From: Symsagittifera roscoffensis
Lineage: Eukaryota > Xenacoelomorpha > Acoela > Convolutidae
Assembly: GCF_963678635.1 (NCBI RefSeq)
Contig: NC_087063.1
Coordinates: forward strand, 55,891,504 to 55,955,503
Length of the DNA: 64,000 nucleotides
Direction: 5' to 3'
The position numbers and the translations under genes were made by a program. Shown here piece after piece: positions 45,521 to 57,400 of the stretch. The notes below the pieces were generated by a model, which ran no database searches, had not been told where the DNA came from, and saw only the letters and a program-made list of their open reading frames with translations. Numbering within the stretch: position 1 is the stretch's first letter; each line of letters opens with the position of its first letter.

Positions 45521-45567
45521 CATAAAAAGAAGCCAAAACTGATTTCTTTTCTACGTTTTTTTAACAA
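43868..45567 (-). pseudogene. Broken LTR-retroelement pol fragment (copy 1)
   Basis: Read on the minus strand: an upstream linker piece (45567-45286) is followed by integrase. 45147-44899 carries the CxxC-type end of the zinc finger and the catalytic-core start (IQLDFWGPI, VIVAVDRF). A further piece at about 44890-44770 (LKITPFDAHHGREAN) belongs to the C-terminal side, with the middle of the core deleted. A lysine/arginine-rich tail follows (44554-44141 and 44134-43868; RKKIAIAESKKRKK, RRRRRKQYRRR). Stops and frameshifts separate the pieces, and the second catalytic Asp and the Glu are missing. The HHGREAN motif resembles nematode Cer-type integrases. It is not functional. Confidence 0.7.
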
Positions 45568-48500
45568 TTATGTATCAGACTTTTTCGAATCAAAAACATA
45601 GTCTTCAGCTTTAAGGATCATACCGAATCTCAGAGCTTTGTCCTGATTTACCGGCAGCCTTGTTTGTCAAATAGATTCAAGTTTTAAACTGGCAGTTTAA
45701 GTGCAGTTTTTTTCCAGTCAAAATGTGTTGGATGCCTTGAGCACAAAATCAAAAAATGAAAAGTTGTATGCTTGATTGATTTTAACAATAACTAAAACTA
45801 TAAGAAATTTGTATTTTTGGCCAATTTAGAAATAACTATTGTGCGATAGTTACCAGTGTTATATACCGCGTATCGGAAGCTTGCAGCAAGCTCAAAAACC
45901 AATTGAAAAAGAGTTGGAGCAAATGAGTATTGAAAAACTGGCAAAAACTTGTTGCACTTTTAAAAAATGAAAATACTTTCAGACGTTCAAAAAAATTACG
46001 GAATATGAAAACGATAGAAAAAGCAAAAATCCCAAATTCTTGCTGATGGCCATCCATTGCAACAACAAAAACAATGATGGGGCTGCGTTCGACGAGAAAG
46101 AGAAAAAACAAATTCCAGTCTCGTCATTGATTCACCAACTTTGATTGTTAAATTAAATCTACTGCTCATAAAAACAAAATTTGATATATTTTTTGCCAAC
46201 AAATATCATACAAAAAAACCTGAGCAGCAATTCATTTTGGAAAGCAAAAGTTGCGAGCAATCTCGGGAAGAGCTTTGAAATTTTTATTGGTAGCTTTGAA
46301 GCAAGTTAACAATAAACTACACGGGTTGACCAAAAATACTAGTCATACAATTTCCATATATGAGAAGTTGCTAGACATACACTTTCCATACAAGTCCATA
46401 CGTTTAGAAAATTGTATGGAAATTGTATGAATAGTGTTTTTTTATAGAAAACAAAAAAAAACTCGAATTCTCAATTGTAGCAGCCCAAAAAATGCTTACA
46501 TGTTTTGCCAGCAGTTGCATTGATTATTCAAAGCTTTTTTTCACAAAAATTAAGAACAAATGCTAGTCGTACAATTTCCATATATGGAAATTGTATGACT
46601 AGCATTTATTTTTTTTTCATACCATTTTTTCCTTTTTTTTAGGAAGAGATACCAAAACAACAATAAAATACCTTTGAAACTCGATTAAACTCATTTTCCC
46701 AAAAATGTATAAAAATTGAATGACTAGCATTTTACCATAGACTAAGTGTATGAAATTGTATGATTAGCATTCTCGGTCCTTGGAGGTCAACCCGGGTATT
46801 TAAACGTAACAGCTAATTTTTTCCCCAAATCAAGAATAATGAAGACAAAATTATCTTTAGGAAAAAAAATGGTCTGTCACTAGTGTCTCAAAAAACTTGT
46901 AGCAATTAGATTTTGTACCGTTGTTGAAAATACTAATTCGATACTTGAATTAGGAGAATAGATAAAGAGACAACTGATTTAAGTAAGATCAAACGAGACG
47001 ATGTTTTAGGTGAAATCCAAAGGTGGCACACAATCCGAAGTCCAAACAACTGCTATGAAAATGAAACGAAATGATTGACAAAAGGAAATGTCTAGAACTA
47101 AACAGACTTAGATCACTGATTTAGCACTATGACTTACCCTCTTGTAAAATTTGAATAACTGCACTGGTAATGATTTAAATAACTGCACTGGTAATGATTT
47201 GGATAAATTTAAGTACTCAATGAAAGTTTTTGAACGCAAAGCTTAGCTCGGTCCCGCCGATCCTAGTTGACATAAAGCACTGAGACTAAGGCACTAACTG
47301 TGTAACATACCAATTTTTTTTTTCATCCGCTAAAGTTTTTGAACGTCGCCTATTTGCCCCTTTCACTCATCTCTTTTTTCTTGAATACGTCCTCGAGATA
47401 TGTGGTCAATCATGACCCCACCCATTTTCGTGACTGCCGTTCTTTTTCTGCTCGATTTTCTCGAATTCGTATCATTTTCCGAGTCTTGACTCGAATACGA
47501 GACTAGCCGTTGTTTTGCCGCTCGCTTTTTCCTTTCGCCCGCCGCCGGTACTGTTTTCGACGTCGTCTCCTGTGTGTCGTCCTCTTCACCGATTCTTGCT
47601 TCCGTTCCCCTCTTTTTAATTGCTTTCCCGCTCCCTTCCCCATCGCCGACGTGCCCGCCTCCTCGTTCTGCTCTCCCGCCAATTCTAGTGTCGCTCGCTC
47701 AGTCTCGGTTCGTCCTTCGCGCATGGTCTCAGTTTTTCCGTCGCTCGGTTCTGCCTGTATTTCGGGCAAATGTGCCTATGGCAGTTTTCTGCCGATCCTT
47801 CTTGTAGCCAACGTTTGGATTTCGCTGTCTGATTCCGACTCCTGATGTGCTTGCTCGCCTATAGTGATCGCTCTGCCTCGTTTCGTAACCGATTTTTTCC
47901 GCTTCTTAGACTCTGCAATCGCAATTTTCTTGCGTAAGCCCGCTGGCGTGGGCGGCTTAGGGAGCCCTGTTGTTCGCTTTTTCGGAGTAGTGGTCTTACG
48001 AACTGCAACCTCGGATTTCCTAAGCAAGGTACCATGATTTATTTTCAGTGTGTGCGTACTTTCCGCGACAATTTTGGTATTCAATTTCCTGTACCTGCTT
48101 AGATTCCAATCCCCAGTGCGATGAAACACTGTACGGGATGGTCCAGTTTCGTCGCCCCTGTCCTTGAAAGGATGTAGCCGTTGGCTCATCTACCTGACTT
48201 ACAGCCTGCCTTTGGGTTAGGATCAGCGAATGATTTCGCCCGGCGTCCCCCCGTACTCGTTGTCCGATCTCATGCCCCAATGAAAGTCCGCCGGCCTCGG
48301 AGTTTTCTGGGCTTCGGCGTCTAAACATGCAGATTTAGATTTTTTATCATTCGACTAATTCAAGTTTTTTAGAGATGGTTTTTTTAGTCAGATTTCAGAG
48401 TACTGTGTTGGCCTCCCTGCCGTGATGTGCGTCGAATGGCGTTATTTTTAGTGTTGCTTTTGGTGAAAATCTTAGTGCTCCCAGTGCTCGTTCCATCGGA

Positions 48501-49155
48501 GCAGTTTGTTTTGCATACCATCCCGGATGTCCATCACAAAAATCTATCCACTGCTACTATCACATACTTTTTCGATTCCTGTAAGTAATTGATAGGCCCC
48601 CAAAAATCTAGCTGAATCGCCTCATTCGGCTCTTTAGGTTCAAGTATCTTGCATAAATTTCCTTTAGAACACATAGGTTTTAGATTCCTACGGCGAGTAT
48701 GCACTCCTGACAATTTTCGGCCATGATGGCGATATTTCTGTGCTTGTAAGATACCAAATATCCTTAGCCGCCGCAAATACATTGCTTTTTCCATGTTGGT
48801 AATAATGTAATCGATTGTTTATAGCTGTATGTAACGAATTTGGAACAACTAATTTATCGTCCATCCAAAATCAATTATCATTAATATGAAAATCATTTAC
48901 AAATTGAGCCTAATATCGATTCATGGCATATATTTTGATGCAGTATCCGGGTCTTTAGATTTAATAAGTTGATAAATAGCTTCGATCTGGGGGTCTGAGG
49001 GATATTGCGATTCAATGAACCGTAGGTTGAAAAATTCTGATAATGCTGTAGTTTTTGAGACAACTTTGCAAGTTCGAGGACTTACCGACATAATTGTATT
49101 AACTGGGTTAACCGTTGAAAATATTTCGCCGGGAAAGTTTGATGGAATTGATAAG
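45521..49155. repeat. Tandem segmental duplication, unit 2 (3635 bp)
   Basis: This is the second copy of 41888-45520. It differs at a few positions, for example TTTACC against TATACC in the R1 end and AACGTTTGGATT against AACGGTTGGCTT near 47812. It is the original right-hand copy, because the retroelement fragment continues past its end. Confidence 0.95.
46320..46796. mobile_element. TA-flanked MITE with palindromic core (copy 2)
   Basis: Same element as 42687-43162, carried along by the tandem duplication. TA lies at 46318-46319 and 46797-46798. Confidence 0.7.
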
Positions 49156-49302
49156 ACGGTGTTTGATTTTGTACTCATTGTTTCTGTTGCGCTGGCATTC
49201 AAGGTCGCTTCTCCTGTTAATTCCTACACATCATCCTCACTGCTCGTAATACTTGGGTGTCGTTGTAAAAGCTTCTGAATTTTCCTGATCAGTTTGTCCA
49301 TT
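47503..49302 (-). pseudogene. Broken LTR-retroelement pol fragment (copy 2, longer)
   Basis: It has the same pieces as 43868-45567: linker (49202-48921), integrase finger and core start (48794-48534), C-terminal piece (48530-48400) and basic tail (48189-47776 and 47769-47503). This copy extends further upstream to an ATG near 49300 and a helix-like start (KLIRKIQKLLQRH). A TAG near 49229 interrupts that frame. The sequence has therefore decayed beyond the duplication itself, which copied an already broken gene. Confidence 0.65.
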
Positions 49303-50412
49303 GAAATAATTTTGTTTTGTTCTGTTCTATAAATAGATTCCGTCCGCCTGTTTGTATAAGTAGTGATAGCTCCAACTAATCTATTTTAAGACCCGAGTGA
49401 CCGTCGGCATAACTTATCACAAGACTGGTGGCGTATGCAATTTTCTGCATTCTTATTGGCTGTCTTGGCACAGCGCAACCTTCCGGCAACACGAAAGAAG
49501 ATGAATAAAGGCCTTATTAAAGAAAAAGTATTGCGAAGGAGGGTAGGAATATTCTAGAATTTTTATTTTCAAAATTTTGATTGAAGAGTGGATATTTCTC
49601 AGAAATACAAAAAAGACGGCCATTTTGACGAAAAACGACGAAAAAAAGAACAACGACAAATATTGTGGAAAACGGTCGGACAAGAGACGAGAAATACAAA
49701 GCCTCTTATTCCGGCAACAACACACGATAAGACTATTAGCAGCGGAAATTGGTGGAGAAGGAAGTTTCAGTGGGGACGGAATATTCCACGGAACCCTCCC
49801 GCGCCACAAATTGGAAGAGGTAAGAAAGTTAACTCAGGAAGATTACGGGAGCGGAGGCTTGGTCCCCCAGAGACTGTTTTATGTGAAGAGACTATATATA
49901 AAACTAACTTTGTAGCTACTTGGATGTCGTAGAAGTCTGAATTAACTCCGGTATAATTTGATATTTTAGAATATGAGTAGCTAGAAAGAGGAAAGGGTCA
50001 ATCCATCTCCAATGGATTTAATATAGAACTGTCAAACAAAAACATGTTAAAATAGGTTGTTCGAGCCGTGTTTTTAATGACAATCACGTAGTCTGAGGAT
50101 CCGAGACTCAGCTATGTGGTTGTGTTCGCATGTAAACGAAAGCTGATCAAAAGTCATTTGACTGATGGCCTAAAAATAGTAACTTTTTACTTGGCCCTAA
50201 TCAGACCAGAAAATTAACTGGCAAGGTCGAGACGGTAAAAAAGGAGTAGAATCAAGGTAACTAACGCCTGCCAGTCGTTAATAGGTACTTTTTCTATGCT
50301 CCGTCGCTGTGTAGTATTTGGGCGAATGTTACATAGACGTTTTTATGGCGCTCCTGGGTGGGCCTGTCAAAGGCATAAGACCATCATGATCAGCAAGCGT
50401 TTCAGCGACGAA
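49303..50412. other. Transition region; possible promoter
   Basis: No gene is recognised. Two overlapping plus frames (49577-49932) and an opposing minus frame cover the same bases and cancel each other as evidence. TATATATAAAA (49894-49904) is a good TATA box and could belong to the LTR of the downstream element, but no LTR boundary can be set because the right LTR is not in the window. Confidence 0.35.
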
Positions 50413-52466
50413 CCCTCCGCTCCGGGCGTATGCCAGAGTTAGAGGCCTTAATGACCGTTATTGTACTAGGGGGAAGGTGCGAACCCTCCGTCTAGTGCTA
50501 TTTAGGTTTTTAACTTAGTTAACACCGAAAATTCCGGGGGCCGGAGGGTTAGGTGGGAAATCTAGAGCCCGCTTGTCCCGAGGTCCCAGGACCAAAAACA
50601 ATTAAAGAGAAAGCGTAAAACCAAAAAAAAACAGTGTATAACCAAGAAAAAGCCAAAAAGAAATTTATTTGAAAACAAAAAAGTACAAAAAACAGTAAAA
50701 AAATCCAAAAAAGACCAAAAACAGTAAAAAATGTAAAGTGACAGTTTATATGTTATTTCCGGACGAGATGTGATCTGACCTTCCTATTTGTTGTTGTTTC
50801 AGATTGATTTATATCGTTTCTGATAGAAAGATTGTGTGTTTTGGTGAAGGGTTGGATACCCTCACTTGAGTGTAATTTGAGTATTTAAGCACGTTAATGG
50901 TGATTTTGCCGGTGCCCGGAGGGTAGAGTGGCAAGCTGATCGACGTGTTCCGCACTCAACAAGGACATCGGGGACAACATCCAAAACGACTTTTGGGTAT
51001 CGTTGAAACAATTTTGGTATCATTCGGGTACTATTTCATCAAAACTTAAGTTGTGGGGGGCACGATTGGCGCGGTCCGATTGTACCCTCCATCGATTACA
51101 AATTTCCGAGTTAAGGGTCTTAATTCGGGTATTTTGGTGCAAAGGAGGGTATAATACTATTCGTTAACGACTACTAATAGGTTATTATCCTTATTACATA
51201 TTACTTCTCTCCTAATTAGACCCAAGAAACACCCAATTTTGTCGAAAATTATCGATTTTCAACCAAACTGTAGACCCCCAAATTTTTGGATATCCGAGCT
51301 TTTCCGAACAGCAAAAAGCTTTTACATAGGGAGTAGCTACCTAGTTCGATCCCCCTAACTAAAGAAAGCGCGTGAGAAAAGACTCAGTGAAAGTTGGAAA
51401 AAACCAAAATTTTTCGATCAAAATTTCGATAATTTTCTGAATTTTGTCAATCTGTTTTGGGGATTGAGTTTTTGAGTTTTTACAGTTAGAACAATAAATT
51501 TTTTGTGCTAGGAGCGTGCTAGCACAACGTGCTCGGCTGCCAGAAAAATTCTTGAGTAACCCTCCGACTAGCTCCATAGATAGAGCTAACGACTTAAGCA
51601 TTGGAAAAGGAAGGAATCGGAGGGTCCAAATTTGATAGTAATTGGCCAAATTTTTGTCTCCAAACAAATTTTGATCCAAATTTTTGCACTATTCCAGTGC
51701 TGTACGGGGCTACTACGCTCGTTTCAATTATTTTTAGGCACTTTCACTAGGATTTGCGGAAAAAGTTTCTCAGAACCTATATAGGTGGTGAAAAAAGGCC
51801 GTTTGTATAAACACGTTTTTGGCAATTTCTCAAAGACTAGCCAACCGATTGGGATAATTTTGGTATCATAAGTCGAATTTTTGGATCATTTTTCTGGACC
51901 GCAACCGTTTTTGGGTTGATAGTGACGGAAAAGAAAATTTTTTTTAGAATTTGTTGGTTCGGAGGGTCCAAATTACAGGTAACCCTCCGAGCGGCAGGAA
52001 ATTTTATCAAAACACCTTTTTATCCTACTGGGAAGGTTGACCGTGTCAGCCAACCTAGTTTTAAGTCAGGTGGACCGCTTTTGGAGACTTTATCGCGGTA
52101 GCAAAACCTTTTTTCTTGATTTTTGGGGAACCCTCCGAGGTAACCCTCCGGAGTCAGCTAAAGCCCTTAGCAACCCTCCTTAGTGGAAAACTTCCACGAG
52201 ATCATCCAAAGAAGTTAAAACAGCCCCCACCATAGAAAATTTAGCTTGTTTTGACGCTCACTGAAGTTAATTGAAGGCCCTTCTAAGTGAGGTTCAGAAA
52301 TTTGAAAATTTTGGAGGTACCCTCCGAAGTAACCCTACGGAGCATATTAAGCATCTTATTGACCCTCCTTAGTTAATCTAAGGGGACCCTCCGAAGTAAC
52401 TTGGGTGATTAAGGTACCCTCCGAAGTAACCCTCCGAGGTAGGCTAAGTGTCTTAACAACCCTCCG
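50413..52466. repeat. Cluster of CCCTCCG / CGGAGGG motifs
   Basis: At least 15 exact copies on both strands start at 50413, 50484, 50542, 50917, 51560, 51618, 51960, 51983, 52131, 52144, 52320, 52387, 52417, 52430 and 52460. Near misses lie between. The densest part (52131-52466) extends the motif to ACCCTCCGAAGTAAC. No frame is coding here. The region probably belongs to the 5' LTR or leader of the element that follows. Confidence 0.7.
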
Positions 52467-52725
52467 AAGTAACCCACCGGAGTGTCTTAAACCTTCTAAA
52501 CAACCTTCCTTGTTAGAAACTTGAGAAAACCTTCTGTGGCAATTTGGGAAACGGAAAATATCCATTTAATTAAGATCATATTAGGATATTAGGCGTGCCT
52601 ATTAGGATCATAAGAGCCCATTTTGACCCGGAAATTCGTGATCAACTTTGGATTCTAGATCGGGTGTATCAGAAGTACCCGAACAAAAATTTTTTTTTAT
52701 TTTTTATTGTGATTTTGGTTGTGTT
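52467..52725. other. AT-rich spacer
   Basis: Short repeats of TATTAGGATCATA-like words occur at 52578-52612. Nothing else is seen. Confidence 0.3.
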
Positions 52726-53095
52726 GTTGCCTTGAGCTACTTAATAGGAAAGTTCGGGCAATCCGGGAACAAATAAAGGAAGACCTTGGTGAGTGTATTA
52801 GGCAAATACACACTCACTTGAGAAGAAAAGTTGTTCCCTACTCCCGTGCACTTGGAGCAGTCCGGGTGTGGGAGAGCTTTTTCTTAGACTATAGAAATTT
52901 TCGATCAGAGGTTGCCTTGAGCTACTTAGTAGGACAGCTCGGGTAATCGCAGGGCACCTAACAGAAGACCTCGGTGGGTGTATTAGGCAAATACACACCC
53001 ACTTGAGAGGACTGTGTCCTGGGCTTTGTTCTTTCGGATCGTTCCGATTGAGGGAAGTCTTTTTCTTTAAGACTAAGTTTTATTGATCTGTTCCG
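52726..53095 (+). repeat. Two diverged 185-bp tandem repeats with a conserved stem-loop
   Basis: Copies start at 52726 and 52911 (GTTGCCTTGAGCTACTTA). Each has a stem-loop (52789-52817 and 52974-53002) with the loop AGGCA. The stem pair A52792-T52814 of copy 1 is G52977-C52999 in copy 2, a compensatory change. The stretch is probably in the transcribed leader of the element. Confidence 0.65.
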
Positions 53096-53493
53096 GAATC
53101 ATCACTGCTTTTTATCAAAGATTGTTTAATTTTAACAAAGCAGTGACTTGATAAATTTTGTGGCGATAAATTGATACTGACAAAAGGTCGCTGTCACCTG
53201 TAGGATATTCTTATTTGATTATCCATTGTGTTTTGTGTGTTGATTATATCTTGTGAAAATTTTGTGATACTGTTATACTATACAACAGGGTTGAGCTAGC
53301 ATTATATCAATACTGAGCTGGCCCTGTGTGTGTAACTCTAGCTGAGTCACTAAGATTGTCATTGAGAAACCTAAGAGACATTCTTGATACTTACGAGATC
53401 GAAGAGGCAGCGTTAAGTAATTTAACTTGAACTTGTTTGCGGTACGTGTGCATCGCCATTAAATCATACGAATACTGTTTTTTGTCACAAAGC
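53096..53493. other. Untranslated leader of element 2
   Basis: No frame is open. GTTGAGCTAGCATTATATCA is near-repeated by an ACTGAGCTGG segment at 53310. No primer binding site was identified. Confidence 0.3.
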
Positions 53494-54469
53494 ATGCAGC
53501 GCAGGGACTCGTTAGGATCGACTACTAAGATTTCCCAGGCTGAGCAAGGGCAGCACGCAAAAATTTAAAATTAGGCGTAGCTAGTCCTCGTTTAGCAGCG
53601 CCTCCGACGTGTTTGCCGAAAACGAATCGACTAAAGGTCAACCTGATCTTTCAGTGAGCGAAATGAAATTAAGGAGCGAGAAAAATCTCGATGGCGATCA
53701 AAGGCGGAGCGCCGAAGCCGGAACCGCGAGCGAAACGCCTGTGGACCCCTTTGACGAAGGAGAACGGACGCTTATTCGACCCGACTTTGAGCCAAGCGAG
53801 GACCTCGAGCGGGAGGAAGTCGAGAGGACGGAGGAGACCTCGGAGCGTTCCGAGGTCGAGCCGCGAGAGAAAGTGTTATTCAAGGGAATGTCCAAATCGG
53901 AGACCAAGAGTCATAGGTGGAGGAAAGAATATTCACATTCGGCTAATACCCACTCATCTCTGGCCAAGCAGAGCAACAACGCAATGATGTCGAGTATAAG
54001 CCCCAGTGAAGAACAACCGGGTTCGAAGGCCAAGAAGAGCTGGAAGTCTTTGTAGGATGAGCGCATGGCGTCACTACGAACTGAAGGTTTATCTTCCAGT
54101 TATGACTACCCGGAGATAACCCATCCGGATGTGAACTTCACACCGTGCCCAAGGAACGACATGAGCAGGAAGGCGTCGTCAGCCTCGCCGACCAGGCCCA
54201 TGTCAGATGGGATAACGATGGGAGCGTCATCAACGTTCGACAGATTGATGACGTCGATGAGCAAGCAAAAAGGCGGTGCGTCATCAAGCACCAGGCTGCA
54301 GCCGCAGTTGACCTCATCTTCTTTGGGACTAACCCCGTCATTTGGGGCCACTGGCGACATAAGTGACATGTTCGCTGGCGTAATGAATGGTCTGGATGAA
54401 CTGAGACGGGACATGACTAAGACAATAGATCAGGTTGCGAGAGAGCTCACCAGGGTCGAGAGAATCTGA
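53494..54469 (+). pseudogene. Broken N-terminal part of Gag
   Basis: An ATG at 53494 opens 24 codons to TAA 53566. A second frame (about 53585-54055) is highly charged and acidic (EREEVERTEETSERSE) and ends in a stop. A third (54065-54469) is serine/threonine-rich, ends in a helix (LDELRRDMTKTIDQVAREL) and stops at TGA 54467. The next Gag frame is already open from 54421, so a frameshift lies in 54421-54469. These pieces would form the long disordered and helical N-terminus of one Gag. Breaks lie near 53566, 54053 and 54440. Confidence 0.65.
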
Positions 54470-57400
54470 GAGATGAACTAACGCACGCGACGTCACAGTC
54501 GAGGGTTGATCAGGCTCAATTGATTCGCAACACCGATCAATGCCTGGCGGAGAGCCTGGCACAGGCAAACAAGGAGTCACAGGAAAGAGAGGCTAGGATG
54601 ACGAAAGAGATCGAGCGATTGTTGAACGATCATGACAGTACCTACGCCCACGCGATGACTAGCCTGGAGAAAAGGTTAGATGCCAAGTCTGACTTGATGA
54701 TGCGGAAGCTTGACGCGATCCTGAATGGGAGCAATTGGCAGGAGCGTTCCAACCAAAGGGAGCGCTCACGCCATGCGAATAATGGAGATGGTACGGGCAG
54801 CAATGCCAGAGCCCAGCAAAGCTCGAGAACGAACTACGAACCTAGAAACAAGGAGCGGCCAAGGGCAGCCCCATCGAGGCCTTGCTGGACGAACCCAGTC
54901 CCGCCGGAGGCAGATGCTACCCCGGAGACAAGGTTGCCAACTGTGCCACAAGTCGGTTCAGTACCAGATCTGACTACAGTCTCACAGGACACAACGATGT
55001 ATGCCTCGATGTTTGAGCCTCTGAACAGATCTCTCGAAACATTCATCACCAAACTCTCGAAGTCAACCGAGAGAGGAGAGAGGTCAAGAAGGACACTGAA
55101 AAAGCCGAAGTCATACAAAGACGAGTCAGATGGCTGCATTGATACTTGCATAGAGGTGATGAAGCTACACTTTGAGAAAGAGAGTCTCTCCAAGAAACAA
55201 GAGTGCAGCGCGCTAACGAGCAACCTGGAGGGTACTGCACTGAGTTGTGTAATGGCGAAAAGAGTCAATGAGAGAGACAGCGCTCGCAAGATATTCGACT
55301 TCCTGCTGAAACGTTTCGGCTCTGGAGTACAAGGGCACCAGGCTATGGTGAAGTTCGAAAAGAGGCGTCAAAGAGATGACGAATCCATAGATAAATTTTT
55401 GGACGACCTTGAATTGCTTAGGAGGAGAAGCAATCCCGATGAGAGAGTATCCGAGCGAAACTTGGCGATTGCTTCGAAGTTCATGGACGGAGTAAGGAGT
55501 GAGGAGTTGAAGACGATGTTGGCCACACACTTCACCCTGTCACTTGACCAGGTACCCACGCCCGATGATTTGCGCATGAAGTCACGCGAGTATTTACTCA
55601 TAAAACCGAGGGCGCAAAACCGTTACAGCAATTATGGTAACTATAGTGGGACAAACACTGGTGCGAATTCCATTTGGTACAAACCTCGCGATGACATGGA
55701 TAAGAGGAGGTCGTGTGCGAATTGTGGTTCGATGGACCATCACGTTTCCGCGTGTTCTGCATACAAACAGAACATGAAGGCAATAGGCTACTTTCTCGAG
55801 GACGCCGACGCGACCGACGAGGATCACGAAGAGTATGTCAGAGGGCTCATCATGAAATATGGTCCGAAGTGTTTCTTCTGTAATTTGGAGGGACACTTCA
55901 AGTCGGATTGTACACAATTTTGGGATGCAGTGGCGGACGCGAAACACCCCCGCCACGAAGAGGCGCTTTCGGGTGTCAAGGCCAGTCGAGCACGTCTGAT
56001 GAACGAGGCCGAGTCTCGGAGAAAGGAGACGATACCGAGCACCTTCACGACCAAAAAGGTAAAGACACTGCCTGATGAGGTGCTAGCCTCGAACCTGGAG
56101 GCAGATTCGTCTAGCCCACTCAAGGTGGATTACGGCCTGGCGGCAAGGACAGCGCTGCAGAATGTCAAACAGGACCTAGCCACAAAAGAAGTGGAGCAAT
56201 GGGTAAGGTCGGAGCTGGAGAGCACAGATCTTCGGGAAAGTTTTAATATTCTGGGTAAAACGACGAAAGTAGAAGACAAAGAGGAACCCAGGAATCAGGG
56301 ACTAAAATTGAACGTTATATCTGGTAGAACTTTCGGCATGACGAAGGAGAGGACGAAAATAATGTCCATTATCTCAGTCGCAGGGCACCAGGTGGTCAAG
56401 AACTTGAGTGAACCATCCGAGATTACACTAGTCCACCTGAACATCTATGCCGACTACCTGAAGGAGAAAGATCCCAAACTGGACTCCAGGGCAGTGCGAG
56501 CGCTGCTCATAACGGGAGGTCCGAGGCTGATGAAAGTGGTTGGACATTATATCGATGTCCATGGCCCTCATCCAATTCTAATGAACGTGGATGGCATCAA
56601 TATCTATACAAAAGCTCACATAACTGATGCGAACGATCAAATTGGCCGGATATACATTGGTCAAGAGGAGCTGAAGGTTAGACGAATCGGACACAACGCG
56701 ATGCTCGAACAAGATGCGGTGCATATAGGTTGCGAGACCGATCTGGCCGCACACGTGCTGGACGTGCAAGGCAGACAACTTTCAGTAAAGGGACTGCTAG
56801 ACACGGGAGCAGTGGTTAGTGTCATGCCGGTCAAAACCTGGACCGACATGGGTTTCGAAAGGTCGGATCTCATACCGACAAACATCAGGTTGGCAGCTGC
56901 CAATCAGGGAGCGATCTATGTGACTGGACGAACCCCGATCATTTCACTGCAGCTCGGAGGAAGACATCTTTGGATGAGCTTCCTAGTAGTGGAGAATTTG
57001 GACGAATCAGACCAGTTCATCTTAGGAAGGGATTTCGTGCGCAACTTTGATGTCACGATCGATCTCAATGATGGGTTGATTAGGATCAAGGATCCTGAGA
57101 GAAAGTATGAAAAGAGACCCTTTAATAAGATCTTAATTAACCAGGCCAAGGTGCCGATTTTTCTGGATCGAAAAGTTAGATTAAAACCAAACCAAGCCGT
57201 AGTAGCGACGTTTAGGATGAGGAACTTGAATGAACTCAGCAATGACAGACAGTTGTGTCTGGTACCAAATCCAAACAGTAAAAGCTCGGCTATTTTAGGA
57301 AGAAGCTTCTCACTCACTCAGAGCGGACTCTGTGTGAGTGTGTTATTGAACACAGAAGCAACAACAGTGACAATACAGAGGGAAAAGAAACTTGGCTATG

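Noticed and set aside
49577-49932. Two overlapping plus frames over 110 codons
   Set aside because: A minus frame of similar length covers the same bases and no family or start context supports any of the three.
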